Source: Lachnospiraceae bacterium
Lineage (GTDB): Bacteria; Bacillota; Clostridia; Lachnospirales; Lachnospiraceae
Assembly (NCBI GenBank): GCA_017940415.1
Contig: JAGAYR010000031.1
Location: 1-58,333, forward strand
Length of the DNA: 58,333 nt
Direction: 5' to 3'
Shown here: one piece after another, positions 15,286 to 23,341 of the stretch
How positions within the stretch are numbered: the first letter of the stretch is position 1
Layout of the letters: each line of letters begins with the position of its first letter
Program-made: the position numbers and the translations under genes
Notes under the pieces: model-generated
Told to the model about the DNA's origin: nothing
Databases searched by the model: none
What the model saw: only the letters and a program-made list of their open reading frames with translations

Positions 15286-17466
15286 TTGGCAAGATCTTTT
15301 ACAAAACAAGAAGCAAGGCAGTTGTCAGATGAACATAATTCTTTGATGAATGACCTGCGGGAGATCATAAACCTGCGCGAGAAGCTTAAGATGGATATCG
15401 TCTCTGCAGCGGACTATCTGCTGAATGCGGAAGTTTATAGAATTCTCTCAGGCATTCCCGTAGATGAACTTAACCGTGACGGTGCCGGCCTCAGGATCAA
15501 GAGTCTGAAGGAGGCGGGATACAACACCATCGCGGATACTTTTTCTGCCACACCTACAAGACTTGCCAATATTAACGGAATCAGTCCTGAAGGCGCCGGT
15601 ATCATTAAGAACATTTCCCAAAGATATGCGAATCAGGTTCGTGGCGGTGTGCGTATTAAACTGAGTGCGGACAACAAGACTCAGGGAACCACTTCGCTCG
15701 TAAATCTACTATATAAATACAGCAAGATAAATCCTGTATGTGAAGACACGGTCGGCTTGCTGGACATCCATATGAATCCCGTTTATGAAGCTCTTGAGAA
15801 GCTTGAGCCTTCAAAGGGAACTTTTAAATGGCTTTTTGCTTCGGGGCAGAGTAAGCAGAACGCGGAAGAAGCGTTTTCTTTTCTCAGGGATCTGATGCAG
15901 GGAGATTACGGTATCAAAGGAAAGGATCTGTGCCTGAGTTACCGCTACATCCTTGAGCATTCGGATGAGATCACTTCCTGGACGGATTTTAAATCCAATT
16001 CCATTTTGTATTTCACCACACTTGAAGCTGTGTATCCCGGCGTACTGGGTGACACCGAAGATGTATATGGTCTTACGGAAGATCTGGCCAAAGAGATCGG
16101 AGATGAGTCTTATTCCAACAAGGGACTCAAGTGCACCCTCAGGCGTTATCAGGAGTGGGGCGTTAAATATATTCTCCATCAGAAAAGAGTACTTCTGGGA
16201 GATGAGATGGGTCTGGGAAAAACAGTACAGGCCATCGCGTCCATGGTTGCTCTTATGAACACGGGAGCCACGCATTTCATGGTGGTTTGTCCCGCATCGG
16301 TTTTGGCCAACTGGTGCAGGGAAGTCGTAAAGCATTCCGAACTGAGTGTAATCAAGATTCACGGCGCAGGCCGCGAAGATGCTATAAAGCAGTGGATCAC
16401 GGAAGGCGGAGTTGCGGTCACTACTTATGAGACAACTTCACGCATAAAGCTTGATCCAGAATACCGCTTCGATATGATCGTTGTTGATGAAGCACATTAT
16501 ATTAAGAATCCCAACGCTGCAAGAACGAAGAATGTCAAAGAACTATGCACTCACACGGAGCGTATTCTTTTTATGACAGGTACCGCTCTGGAAAACAGAG
16601 TTGATGAGATGATCTCGCTTGTGGATGTTCTTCAGCCGAATATTGCACTGTCACTTCAAACCATGGCCTTTATGTCCAATGCGCCTCAGTTCAGGGATAA
16701 GGTATCGCCTGTTTATTACAGAAGAAAAAGAGACCAGGTTCTTGCAGAACTTCCCGACCTTATCGAAAACATGGAGTGGTGCTCCATGAATGATCAGGAA
16801 GAAGAAGCTTACATTAAGACTTTGTGGTCGGGAAATCTAATGGCTGTAAGGCGTGTTTCCTGGAACGTGGATGATATTCAGTATTCGTCCAAGGCAAACA
16901 GACTCAAGGAAATAGTAGAGGATGCCAAAGAAGACGACAGGAAAGTTATAGTGTTTTCTTTTTTCCTGGATACGCTGGGTAAGGTTTGTCAGCTTCTGGG
17001 AGATGCATGCGTAGAGCCTATCAACGGTTCCGTGCCGCCCGCAAGAAGACAGGAGATCATCGACGAGTTTGACGCAGCGCCTGCGGGAAGCGTATTGCCG
17101 GCGCAGATCATGTCTGGAGGAACGGGACTTAACATTCAGTCTGCATCCGTTGTTGTAATATGTGAGCCGCAGTATAAACCCTCCACCGAAAACCAGGCAA
17201 TCTCAAGAGCTTACAGAATGGGGCAGGCCAGGAATGTTCTGGTCTACAGGCTTATGAGTGATGATACCGTTGATGAGAGAATCCTGGAAATCCTTACCAG
17301 AAAGCAGGCTGAATTCGATGCTTTTGCCGATAAATCCGTGGCCGGAGAAGAGAGTATCGAGCTGGATGACAGTGCCATGGGCGACATAATTAAGGATGAA
17401 ATCGAGAGAATCAGGGCACTTAAAGGGGAGAAAGCCTTCGAAAAGGCGAAAATATCGGAAATTTAA
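15286..17466 (+). CDS. SNF2-family DNA-dependent ATPase
   Basis: This 726-aa protein starts at TTG after AAGGAAGGTAACAAG. Residues 50-130 contain helix-hairpin-helix-like segments (LANINGISPEGAGII), which may bind DNA. The SNF2 core has motif I GDEMGLGKT (305-313), motif II DEAH (401-404), motif III MTGTALEN, and motifs V-VI in MSGGTGLNIQSA and QAISRAYRMGQ. Such enzymes translocate on duplex DNA to remodel protein-DNA complexes. The operon link to a macro domain is unusual. The protein is cytoplasmic with no nuclease domain visible. Confidence 0.9.
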   Translation: MARSFTKQEARQLSDEHNSLMNDLREIINLREKLKMDIVSAADYLLNAEVYRILSGIPVDELNRDGAGLRIKSLKEAGYNTIADTFSATPTRLANINGISPEGAGIIKNISQRYANQVRGGVRIKLSADNKTQGTTSLVNLLYKYSKINPVCEDTVGLLDIHMNPVYEALEKLEPSKGTFKWLFASGQSKQNAEEAFSFLRDLMQGDYGIKGKDLCLSYRYILEHSDEITSWTDFKSNSILYFTTLEAVYPGVLGDTEDVYGLTEDLAKEIGDESYSNKGLKCTLRRYQEWGVKYILHQKRVLLGDEMGLGKTVQAIASMVALMNTGATHFMVVCPASVLANWCREVVKHSELSVIKIHGAGREDAIKQWITEGGVAVTTYETTSRIKLDPEYRFDMIVVDEAHYIKNPNAARTKNVKELCTHTERILFMTGTALENRVDEMISLVDVLQPNIALSLQTMAFMSNAPQFRDKVSPVYYRRKRDQVLAELPDLIENMEWCSMNDQEEEAYIKTLWSGNLMAVRRVSWNVDDIQYSSKANRLKEIVEDAKEDDRKVIVFSFFLDTLGKVCQLLGDACVEPINGSVPPARRQEIIDEFDAAPAGSVLPAQIMSGGTGLNIQSASVVVICEPQYKPSTENQAISRAYRMGQARNVLVYRLMSDDTVDERILEILTRKQAEFDAFADKSVAGEESIELDDSAMGDIIKDEIERIRALKGEKAFEKAKISEI

Positions 17467-17487
17467 GGTTTTAATTTGGCTAAACTA

Positions 17488-17516
17488 TTGATAAATACTG
17501 ACTTTTGTGGTATTTT
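17488..17516 (+). promoter_or_regulatory. Promoter of the first HU gene
   Basis: -35 TTGATA at 17488-17493, 17-nt spacing and -10 TATTTT at 17511-17516. A small hairpin GTTGCTTAAGGCAAC follows in the leader, then AGAGGAGAG before the HU start. Confidence 0.6.
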
Positions 17517-17569
17517 AACTATGTTGCTTAAGGCAACAAATAAAACTGTTTTTTAGAGGAGAGATTCAA

Positions 17570-17854
17570 ATGAACAGAGTAGAATTAGTTGATGCAATCG
17601 CAAAAGAAGCAGGACTTACCAAGGTTGATGCTGACAAGGCTCTCAAGGCTTTCACCAACACCGTATCCAAGGAGCTTAAGAAGAAGGGTAAGGTTCAGCT
17701 TGTAGGCTTCGGAACCTTCGAGACCTCCAAGAGAGCAGCTCGTAAGGGTAAGAACCCTCAGACCGGCGAAGCTATCAAGATCCCTGCAGCTACCGTTCCT
17801 AAGTTCAAGGCTGGTAAGGCTCTCAAGGACCTTGTAAACGGCGCTAAGAAGTAA
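17570..17854 (+). CDS. hup: HU family DNA-binding protein (copy 1)
   Basis: This 94-aa histone-like protein has the family DNA-binding arm (GFGTFETSKRAARKGKNPQ, the conserved RxGRNPxT-type loop) and the LVDAIAKEAGLTK N-terminus. It binds and bends DNA as a dimer. A second copy at 49607-49891 differs at only three residues (4, 29 and 30) and is nearly identical in DNA. It has its own promoter and a terminator directly downstream, so it is monocistronic. Confidence 0.95.
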   Translation: MNRVELVDAIAKEAGLTKVDADKALKAFTNTVSKELKKKGKVQLVGFGTFETSKRAARKGKNPQTGEAIKIPAATVPKFKAGKALKDLVNGAKK

Positions 17855-17868
17855 TTTTGAACTACTTT

Positions 17869-17900
17869 AAAGGACGAGGCTGATGCCCCGTCCTTTTTTT
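17869..17900 (+). terminator. Rho-independent terminator after HU copy 1
   Basis: Stem AAAGGACG/CGTCCTTT with an inner GGC/GCC extension, followed by seven or more T. Confidence 0.85.
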
Positions 17901-17936
17901 GTGACACCTGGGACGCTGTAGCGTCCCAGGTGTCAC
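17901..17936. repeat. REP-like repeat, copy 7 (perfect palindrome)
   Basis: GTGACACCTGGGACGCT (17901-17917) is perfectly inverted at 17920-17936 with a 2-nt centre. The core has GGGACGCT like the other copies but CCT instead of AGTG in the arm, with the compensating change on the other side. Confidence 0.85.
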
Positions 17937-17976
17937 CTGTAAGGCGCATGCGGGGTGGATTGGAGGTACATGTACT

Positions 17977-18732
17977 ATGGAAACTGATAAGAGACTGGTA
18001 TTTGATTCGATCACTGAGAAGTTCGATAAGTGGAGGGTTAAGTATAATCCCGAGCTTTTCGATTATGTTACGAAAGTCAGCGGACTCGGTCCCGATAAGA
18101 GCTGTCTTGAGATAGGACCGGGTACGGGACAGGCATCTGATTTTGCTATAGATAGCGGATGCGATTACATGGCCATCGAACTCGGTGAACATCTGGCGGC
18201 CAAGATGAAAGAGAAGTTTTCTTCGAAGCCGAATTTCCATATAGTGAATGCGGACTTTGAGACATATGATTTCGGGGATAAGAAATTTGATCTGATCTTC
18301 TCTGCGGCAACGATCCAGTGGATCAAAGAAGATGTGGCATATTCAAGAGTTTATGACCTTCTTAAAGACGGCGGAATCCTTGCGATGATGCTTATGAGAA
18401 GTGATTACAAAACTCCGAATCCCGCTATGTATGAGGATATTCAGAAAGTATACGATAAATATTTCGTAACCGATCAGCCATACAATCAGAAGTTTGATTA
18501 CATGAACGGAACAAGCTACGGTCTTCATTTTATTGAGGAGAGATCATTTCCCGGAAGACGAGAGTATGACGCTGATGAACACAATGAATATATCGGAACA
18601 CACTCCACACACATTACTTTGAAGGAAGAATACAGGGATCTGTTCTTTAACGGAGTAAGAGATGCTGTCATCAAACACGGAAATAAAGTAGTGTTTGAAG
18701 ATCAGTACGTTGTGTATCTGTACAGAAAATAA
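17977..18732 (+). CDS. Class I SAM-dependent methyltransferase
   Basis: This 251-aa protein has the Rossmann methyltransferase motifs: LEIGPGTGQASDFA (motif I), MAIELGEHLA (acidic end of beta 2) and KFDLIFSAATIQWI followed by LLKDGGILAMM. Overall it resembles trans-aconitate or methyltransferase type 11/25 enzymes acting on small molecules; the substrate is unknown. The start has TTGGAGG 10 nt upstream. REP-like copies lie on both sides, the downstream one starting at the base after the TAA. Confidence 0.85.
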   Translation: METDKRLVFDSITEKFDKWRVKYNPELFDYVTKVSGLGPDKSCLEIGPGTGQASDFAIDSGCDYMAIELGEHLAAKMKEKFSSKPNFHIVNADFETYDFGDKKFDLIFSAATIQWIKEDVAYSRVYDLLKDGGILAMMLMRSDYKTPNPAMYEDIQKVYDKYFVTDQPYNQKFDYMNGTSYGLHFIEERSFPGRREYDADEHNEYIGTHSTHITLKEEYRDLFFNGVRDAVIKHGNKVVFEDQYVVYLYRK

Positions 18733-18768
18733 GTGACAGTGGGGACGCTGTAGCGTCCCCGCTGTCAC
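18733..18768. repeat. REP-like repeat, copy 8 (palindrome)
   Basis: GTGACAGTGGGGACGCT at 18733-18749 is inverted at 18752-18768 (one G/T-compatible mismatch), with no gap from the stop codon of the methyltransferase gene. It may serve as its transcript end, although no T-run follows. Confidence 0.85.
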
Positions 18769-18770
18769 TA

Positions 18771-18800
18771 TTGACTCATAAGCGCTCTGTTTTCTAAAAT
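18771..18800 (+). promoter_or_regulatory. Promoter of the ferredoxin-type aldo/keto reductase
   Basis: -35 TTGACT at 18771-18776, 18-nt spacing and -10 TAAAAT at 18795-18800. The predicted start near 18807 puts REP-like copy 9 in the 5' UTR. Confidence 0.65.
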
Positions 18801-18812
18801 ATGGGCATATGG

Positions 18813-18844
18813 GATGACAAAACATAAGCGTCCCTATTGTCATC
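18813..18844. repeat. REP-like repeat, copy 9 (single unit in a 5' UTR)
   Basis: GATGACAAAACATAAGCG, TCCC and TATTGTCATC make the inverted 32-bp unit, ending 14 nt before the start codon of the next gene. Confidence 0.8.
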
Positions 18845-18858
18845 AGGGAGTTGAAGAA

Positions 18859-19899
18859 ATGATCAGAAATATAACACTGGGAAGAACCGGCATAACCGTA
18901 CCTCAAAACGGATTCGGTGCACTTCCCGTTCAGAGAGTTTCAATGAAAGAAGCTGTAATGATACTCAGGAAAGCATACGACGGCGGTATGAGATTTTTTG
19001 ATACCGCAAGAGCGTACAGCGACAGTGAGGAGAAGCTGGGAGAGGCCTTCGGCAACGGTTACGTGGATCGTGACAAGATCATAATAGCTACGAAAACTCC
19101 GGCTAAAACCACCGAGGATTTTTGGAAGGATCTGGACACTTCACTTGAGAAGCTGAAGACGAATTACATCGACATCTATCAGTTCCATATGATGGGCGAG
19201 TGCTGGAAGCCCGGCGAAGAAAACGGAATGTATGAGTGCATGGTCCGTGCAAAGGAGCAGGGCAAGATCCGCTTCATCGGAGGAACCGCACACAAGCTGG
19301 GAGTTGCACGTGATATCGCAGAGTGCGGTTTTTACGATACTCTTCAGTATCCCCTTTCCTATCTTGCGGATGATAAAGAGATCGAACTCATCGATATCTG
19401 TAACCGTAACAATGTGGGACTCATTGCCATGAAGGGCCTTGCAGGCGGTCTTATCACGAATTCCAAAGCTGCCATGAGTTTTGTTTTGCAGTATGACGGT
19501 CTTGTACCTATCTGGGGAATTCAAAAAGAAACCGAGCTGGACGAGTGGCTTTCATATATGGAAAATCCTCCCGTGATGGATGAGGAGGTCAGGGCATTCA
19601 TTAAGTCAGAGCAGGATGAACTTAAAGGCGAATTCTGCAGAGGATGCGGATACTGTATGCCCTGCAGCGTAGGTATTCAGATCAACCAATGTAATCGCAT
19701 GTCCCTTATGCTTCGCCGTGCACCCAGTGCTTCATGGCTCGGCGAGTACTGGCAGGCTGAGATGGAGAAAACAAAGAAGTGTGTGGAGTGCGGGAAGTGC
19801 CTTCCCAAGTGCCCATACGGATTGAATATTCCCGAACTTCTCAGGAAGAATTATGAGGACTACAGGGAAGTGCTGGCAGGAAACAGAAGTGTAGGATGA
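18859..19899 (+). CDS. Aldo/keto reductase with C-terminal 4Fe-4S ferredoxin domain
   Basis: This 346-aa protein has an AKR TIM barrel (ITLGRTGITVPQNGFGALP start; FFDTARAYSDSEEKLG carrying the catalytic Asp and Tyr; IDIYQFHMMG) and a C-terminal cysteine-rich part: CRGCGYCMPC and CVECGKCLPKCPYG. This architecture is common in anaerobes, where electrons may come from ferredoxin or clusters instead of only NADPH. The start is set by CAGGGAGTTGAAGAA. Substrate unknown. The TIR gene starts 13 nt downstream, so the two may be cotranscribed. Confidence 0.9.
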   Translation: MIRNITLGRTGITVPQNGFGALPVQRVSMKEAVMILRKAYDGGMRFFDTARAYSDSEEKLGEAFGNGYVDRDKIIIATKTPAKTTEDFWKDLDTSLEKLKTNYIDIYQFHMMGECWKPGEENGMYECMVRAKEQGKIRFIGGTAHKLGVARDIAECGFYDTLQYPLSYLADDKEIELIDICNRNNVGLIAMKGLAGGLITNSKAAMSFVLQYDGLVPIWGIQKETELDEWLSYMENPPVMDEEVRAFIKSEQDELKGEFCRGCGYCMPCSVGIQINQCNRMSLMLRRAPSASWLGEYWQAEMEKTKKCVECGKCLPKCPYGLNIPELLRKNYEDYREVLAGNRSVG

Positions 19900-19912
19900 C
19901 AGCGGAGAAAAA

Positions 19913-21082
19913 ATGAGCGAAATATCAAGGCATGATGTTTTTATAAGTTACTCATCCAAAAATAAAAACGTCGCGGATGCGATCGTATCCGATTTCGAGC
20001 AAAACGGAATAAGATGCTGGTATGCTCCAAGGGATATCCGTCCCGGCGAGGAATGGGTTACCGCGATTACCAAGGCTCTGGAGGTATCCAAAGCCCTTGT
20101 TCTCATTTATACGGACGAGTCCAACAATTCCCGTCAGGTCATGAATGAGATTGCAGTAGCTTTCAATGCAGGTATCACCATCGTGCCTTTTAAACTTTCC
20201 AATGAGCAGATGAGCAGGGAACTGGAATATTACCTTACCAGAGTTCACTGGCTTGATGCTGTCTCAAAACCTTTGAAGGAAAATATTGCATCTCTTCGCG
20301 ACTATGTTGCGGTGATCATTAAGGCAGGAAGCGGTGAACTGACCGCAGGCTTACCCCGCGGAGGTGCACCTGCAAAGGCTTCTGTACCCGGGAAATATAA
20401 AGCGTACATTCCTTCATTAATTGCAATTGCTTTGCTTTTGATCTTCGCGATAGCATTGAAAACCTTTGAAAAAAAACGTTTGGAAGAAGCCACGGCGGAG
20501 GCAATAGCAGAAATAGAGGCAAGAGAGGAAGCAGAAAGTGATCGCGAAGAGGAGGATTTAACCGCTGAGGATGAAGGTACTCTTTTATATGAAGAAGGAC
20601 TGACTTATTATTCCGAAGGCAATTACGCCCTTGCCTATGACAGATATATCAAAGCTTCGGATGCGGGAAGCAGGGAGGCAATGAAGGCTGCAGGAGATAT
20701 GTTGTATGAAGGCATCGGTGTGGAGATTAACGAAAGCAAAGCTGTGGAGTTTTATCTTAAAGCCGGCGGATTCACCGAAATCGAGGCAGAGCCTTTCTTT
20801 GAAAGAGACGAAGACGGGCTTGCTGACGAGGATATGTTTAACAGGCTCGGCCTTTCATATTTCTATGAATATGAATATACAAAAGCTGCATATTTCTTTA
20901 TTCTGGGGGCTGAGGAATTTGACAGCGTAAACTGCATGGGTAATGCGGGGATTACGTACGAGAGTGCCATGGATTGGGAGAATGCATATAAGTGGTATAA
21001 TGCAGCGATTGAGGCCGGACATCCCGATTCTGAGAAGTTTGAGAAGAAGGTTAAGCAGATGGAAGCTGAAGGTTTAGTCTGA
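19913..21082 (+). CDS. Membrane-anchored TIR domain protein with Sel1-like repeats
   Basis: This 389-aa protein has an N-terminal TIR domain (residues 6-140; HDVFISYSSKNKNVA, YAPRDIRPGEEW, and NEIAVAF with Glu79 at the position of the NADase catalytic glutamate), a linker, a membrane helix (about 160-185), an acidic coiled segment and then TPR/Sel1-type repeats (GLTYYSEGNYALAYDRYIKA, then GDMLYEGIGVEI). The TIR part faces the cytoplasm. TIR proteins cleave NAD+ or act as adaptors in antiphage and signalling systems; no recognisable partner gene is next to it. The TGA lies within REP-like copy 10. Confidence 0.85.
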   Translation: MSEISRHDVFISYSSKNKNVADAIVSDFEQNGIRCWYAPRDIRPGEEWVTAITKALEVSKALVLIYTDESNNSRQVMNEIAVAFNAGITIVPFKLSNEQMSRELEYYLTRVHWLDAVSKPLKENIASLRDYVAVIIKAGSGELTAGLPRGGAPAKASVPGKYKAYIPSLIAIALLLIFAIALKTFEKKRLEEATAEAIAEIEAREEAESDREEEDLTAEDEGTLLYEEGLTYYSEGNYALAYDRYIKASDAGSREAMKAAGDMLYEGIGVEINESKAVEFYLKAGGFTEIEAEPFFERDEDGLADEDMFNRLGLSYFYEYEYTKAAYFFILGAEEFDSVNCMGNAGITYESAMDWENAYKWYNAAIEAGHPDSEKFEKKVKQMEAEGLV

Positions 21083-21110
21083 TGACAGTGGGGACGCTAC
21101 CGTTTTGACA
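21081..21110. repeat. REP-like repeat, copy 10 (partial)
   Basis: GATGACAGTGGGGACGCTA then CCGTTTTGACA. The right end differs (GACA instead of GTCATC). The first two bases are part of the stop codon of the TIR gene. Confidence 0.8.
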
Positions 21111-21128
21111 TTATGATTTTATAGGATG

Positions 21129-21166
21129 TGTTATAATAAAGTTTGCGAGTATCTCGCAAACTTTAT
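21129..21166 (+). promoter_or_regulatory. Extended -10 promoter followed by a 14-bp hairpin
   Basis: TGT precedes TATAAT (21132-21137), an extended -10. A TTGACA lies at 21105-21110 but 21 nt away. A perfect 14-bp stem (21136-21149 with 21153-21166, loop TAT) starts at the -10, so the transcript of the LRR gene would begin within or just ahead of this hairpin. Confidence 0.5.
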
Positions 21167-21188
21167 TTGTTTATGGGGATTTACAGAA

Positions 21189-23288
21189 ATGGGACTTAAG
21201 AAGATTTTGCTCGGCCTTGCGGGCACCGTACTTTCCGTTGCCGTGATGCCTTTGACGATATCAATGACCGCTCACGCTGCGGTTGAGATAAATGAAACCA
21301 ACTTTCCGGATCCGGTATTCAGATCGGTTATTGCTAGCGCAGATTATGACAGGGATCAGAACGGGATAATCGATGACACCGAGATAGCCCTTACCATCAA
21401 TATCTACTGCGAGGGAATGGGTATTACATCTGTTCAGGGCGTAGAGTATTTCACCGCACTTCAGGGACTGTGGTGCAAGGATAATTACATCTCGACCCTG
21501 GACGTAAGCAATCTTAAGGATCTCCACGGTGTGTGGTGCTCGAATAATCTTTTTACATCACTTGATTTCTCGGGAAATCCCGAGCTTGAGTGGGTTTATT
21601 GCTACGACTGCAACCTGACTTATCTGAATGTCTCTAACAACCCCAAGATGGCTTATCTTGAGGTGAATACCAATCCTTTGACGACTCTTGATGTAAGCCA
21701 CAATCCGCTTCTTGAACACCTGACCTGCGGATCATGCCGGCTCACGAGTCTTAATCTGGGTAACAATCCGAACCTTACTCATCTTGATGCATTCAGGAAT
21801 CAACTTACTTCGCTGGACGTTACGGGATGCCCCAAACTTAAGCGTCTCGATATCTGGGATAATGCAGGACTCGGAAGCATCGATGTAAGCCAAAACTCCG
21901 GCCTTCAGTATTACAACTGTGCCAATAACGACGTGGTCACCATTGATGTGACCCATAACCCCCAGCTTCAGAAGCTGATCTGCAGTTACAACGATATCGT
22001 AAATCTGGATCTGACTCACAATCCCAAGCTGGTTTACTTGGACTGTGCGTGCAACAATATCACCTCCCTCAACCTTTCCGGTAACCCTCAGCTGTATTTC
22101 CTTCAGGCTTTTACGAATCCTTTTACGACACTGGATATCGGCTCCAATCCTCTCCTGATCCAGACTTATCAGACAGGTGTAAAAAAGAACGAATCAGCAG
22201 TCTGCGTCGGTCATTCCTGGACTCTCGATTACGGCGGGGATACCTCAACGGGAGGAGACAATATCTATTTCCTTTGTTTTGACGATAAGGTAACCTTGGC
22301 TGCCCTTCCTGCGGCAGGAACGACTTCAGACGGAAGCACTCCTGCGGCAACGAACGGCCCGAACATTCCTTATGATCCGGATCTTGTTACCAGAGAGATG
22401 GTACTTCAGACTCTGTATTTACGTGAGGGAAGCCCGGGCGTTAACGGATTTGGCACAAGGTTTACCGATGTTTCACCCGATTCATGGTATACAAATGCTA
22501 TCATATGGGGTGAAAAGAATTCCATCGCAGTTGGTACTCCTTATATCTCATCATCAACCTTCGGCGTGGGACAGCCTGTAACCAGACAGGATCTGCTTCT
22601 TATGCTGATGCGTTATTCCGAATATAAGAACTATAAGAGAGCAATCGACTTCGGAAGAACGGATGATTACCTGGATTATTACGATATAGATTATTATGCG
22701 TGGGAAGCGGTCACCTGGGCCGTCACCTGGCATATCATGGAAGGAATAGGAGAGCCAGGAGCTCCTAAGACGGAGCAGAGATTCGAGCCTCACGGAACAG
22801 TAACGAGAGATGATTTCCTGGCGACTTTATATAATCTGATGGAAGTCAATAATGTGTCGAATCTTTCATTTACCATTCCCGAAAGCGCAGGCGTTCCTGC
22901 TGCGGCGGGTACCGGAGGCGTAGCAGGAACCACCGGAGATACTGCCGGCACGGGCGACGCTACAGGTTCATCTGATGGATCACAGTCAGGCGCTCACGGA
23001 GTCACTTCCACTGACGAAACTTCTGCTGACGGAACTTCCGCATACGTAGATGCTCAGGCGGATACTTCAGTAACAGATCCTGATTCCGGCGATGATTATC
23101 CGGAAATGCTTCCTCAGGAAGATGATCTTTTAAACGTTCCCGAAGATGAAGTTCAGGGTGGCGCACAGGAACCTGTAATAGAAAGCACAGACAGTACCGC
23201 AGGCGAGTCTTTATTTAAAATATTCATACCGATATTACTGATCGTGATTGCAATAGTTCTGATAGTTCTTAGACGTAAGAAGCACTAG
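21189..23288 (+). CDS. Leucine-rich repeat surface protein with SLH-like domain
   Basis: This 699-aa protein has a signal peptide (residues 1-32, ending TAHAA), about eleven leucine-rich repeats of roughly 21 residues with the pattern LTSLDVSxNPxL (about 75-330), and S-layer-homology-like repeats (about 400-560; FTDVSPDSWYTNAIIWGEKN). A Gly/Thr/Ser-rich linker and a C-terminal membrane helix with an RRKKH stop-transfer end follow. There is no LPxTG motif. It should be displayed on the cell surface, tethered by SLH and/or the C-terminal helix, for adhesion or polysaccharide binding. The start is the ATG before GLKKILL. Confidence 0.85.
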   Translation: MGLKKILLGLAGTVLSVAVMPLTISMTAHAAVEINETNFPDPVFRSVIASADYDRDQNGIIDDTEIALTINIYCEGMGITSVQGVEYFTALQGLWCKDNYISTLDVSNLKDLHGVWCSNNLFTSLDFSGNPELEWVYCYDCNLTYLNVSNNPKMAYLEVNTNPLTTLDVSHNPLLEHLTCGSCRLTSLNLGNNPNLTHLDAFRNQLTSLDVTGCPKLKRLDIWDNAGLGSIDVSQNSGLQYYNCANNDVVTIDVTHNPQLQKLICSYNDIVNLDLTHNPKLVYLDCACNNITSLNLSGNPQLYFLQAFTNPFTTLDIGSNPLLIQTYQTGVKKNESAVCVGHSWTLDYGGDTSTGGDNIYFLCFDDKVTLAALPAAGTTSDGSTPAATNGPNIPYDPDLVTREMVLQTLYLREGSPGVNGFGTRFTDVSPDSWYTNAIIWGEKNSIAVGTPYISSSTFGVGQPVTRQDLLLMLMRYSEYKNYKRAIDFGRTDDYLDYYDIDYYAWEAVTWAVTWHIMEGIGEPGAPKTEQRFEPHGTVTRDDFLATLYNLMEVNNVSNLSFTIPESAGVPAAAGTGGVAGTTGDTAGTGDATGSSDGSQSGAHGVTSTDETSADGTSAYVDAQADTSVTDPDSGDDYPEMLPQEDDLLNVPEDEVQGGAQEPVIESTDSTAGESLFKIFIPILLIVIAIVLIVLRRKKH

Positions 23289-23341
23289 GATCCGTTGGGA
23301 ACGGTTAAGCCGTCCCAATGGAACAACGAGGAGGGTATTGC

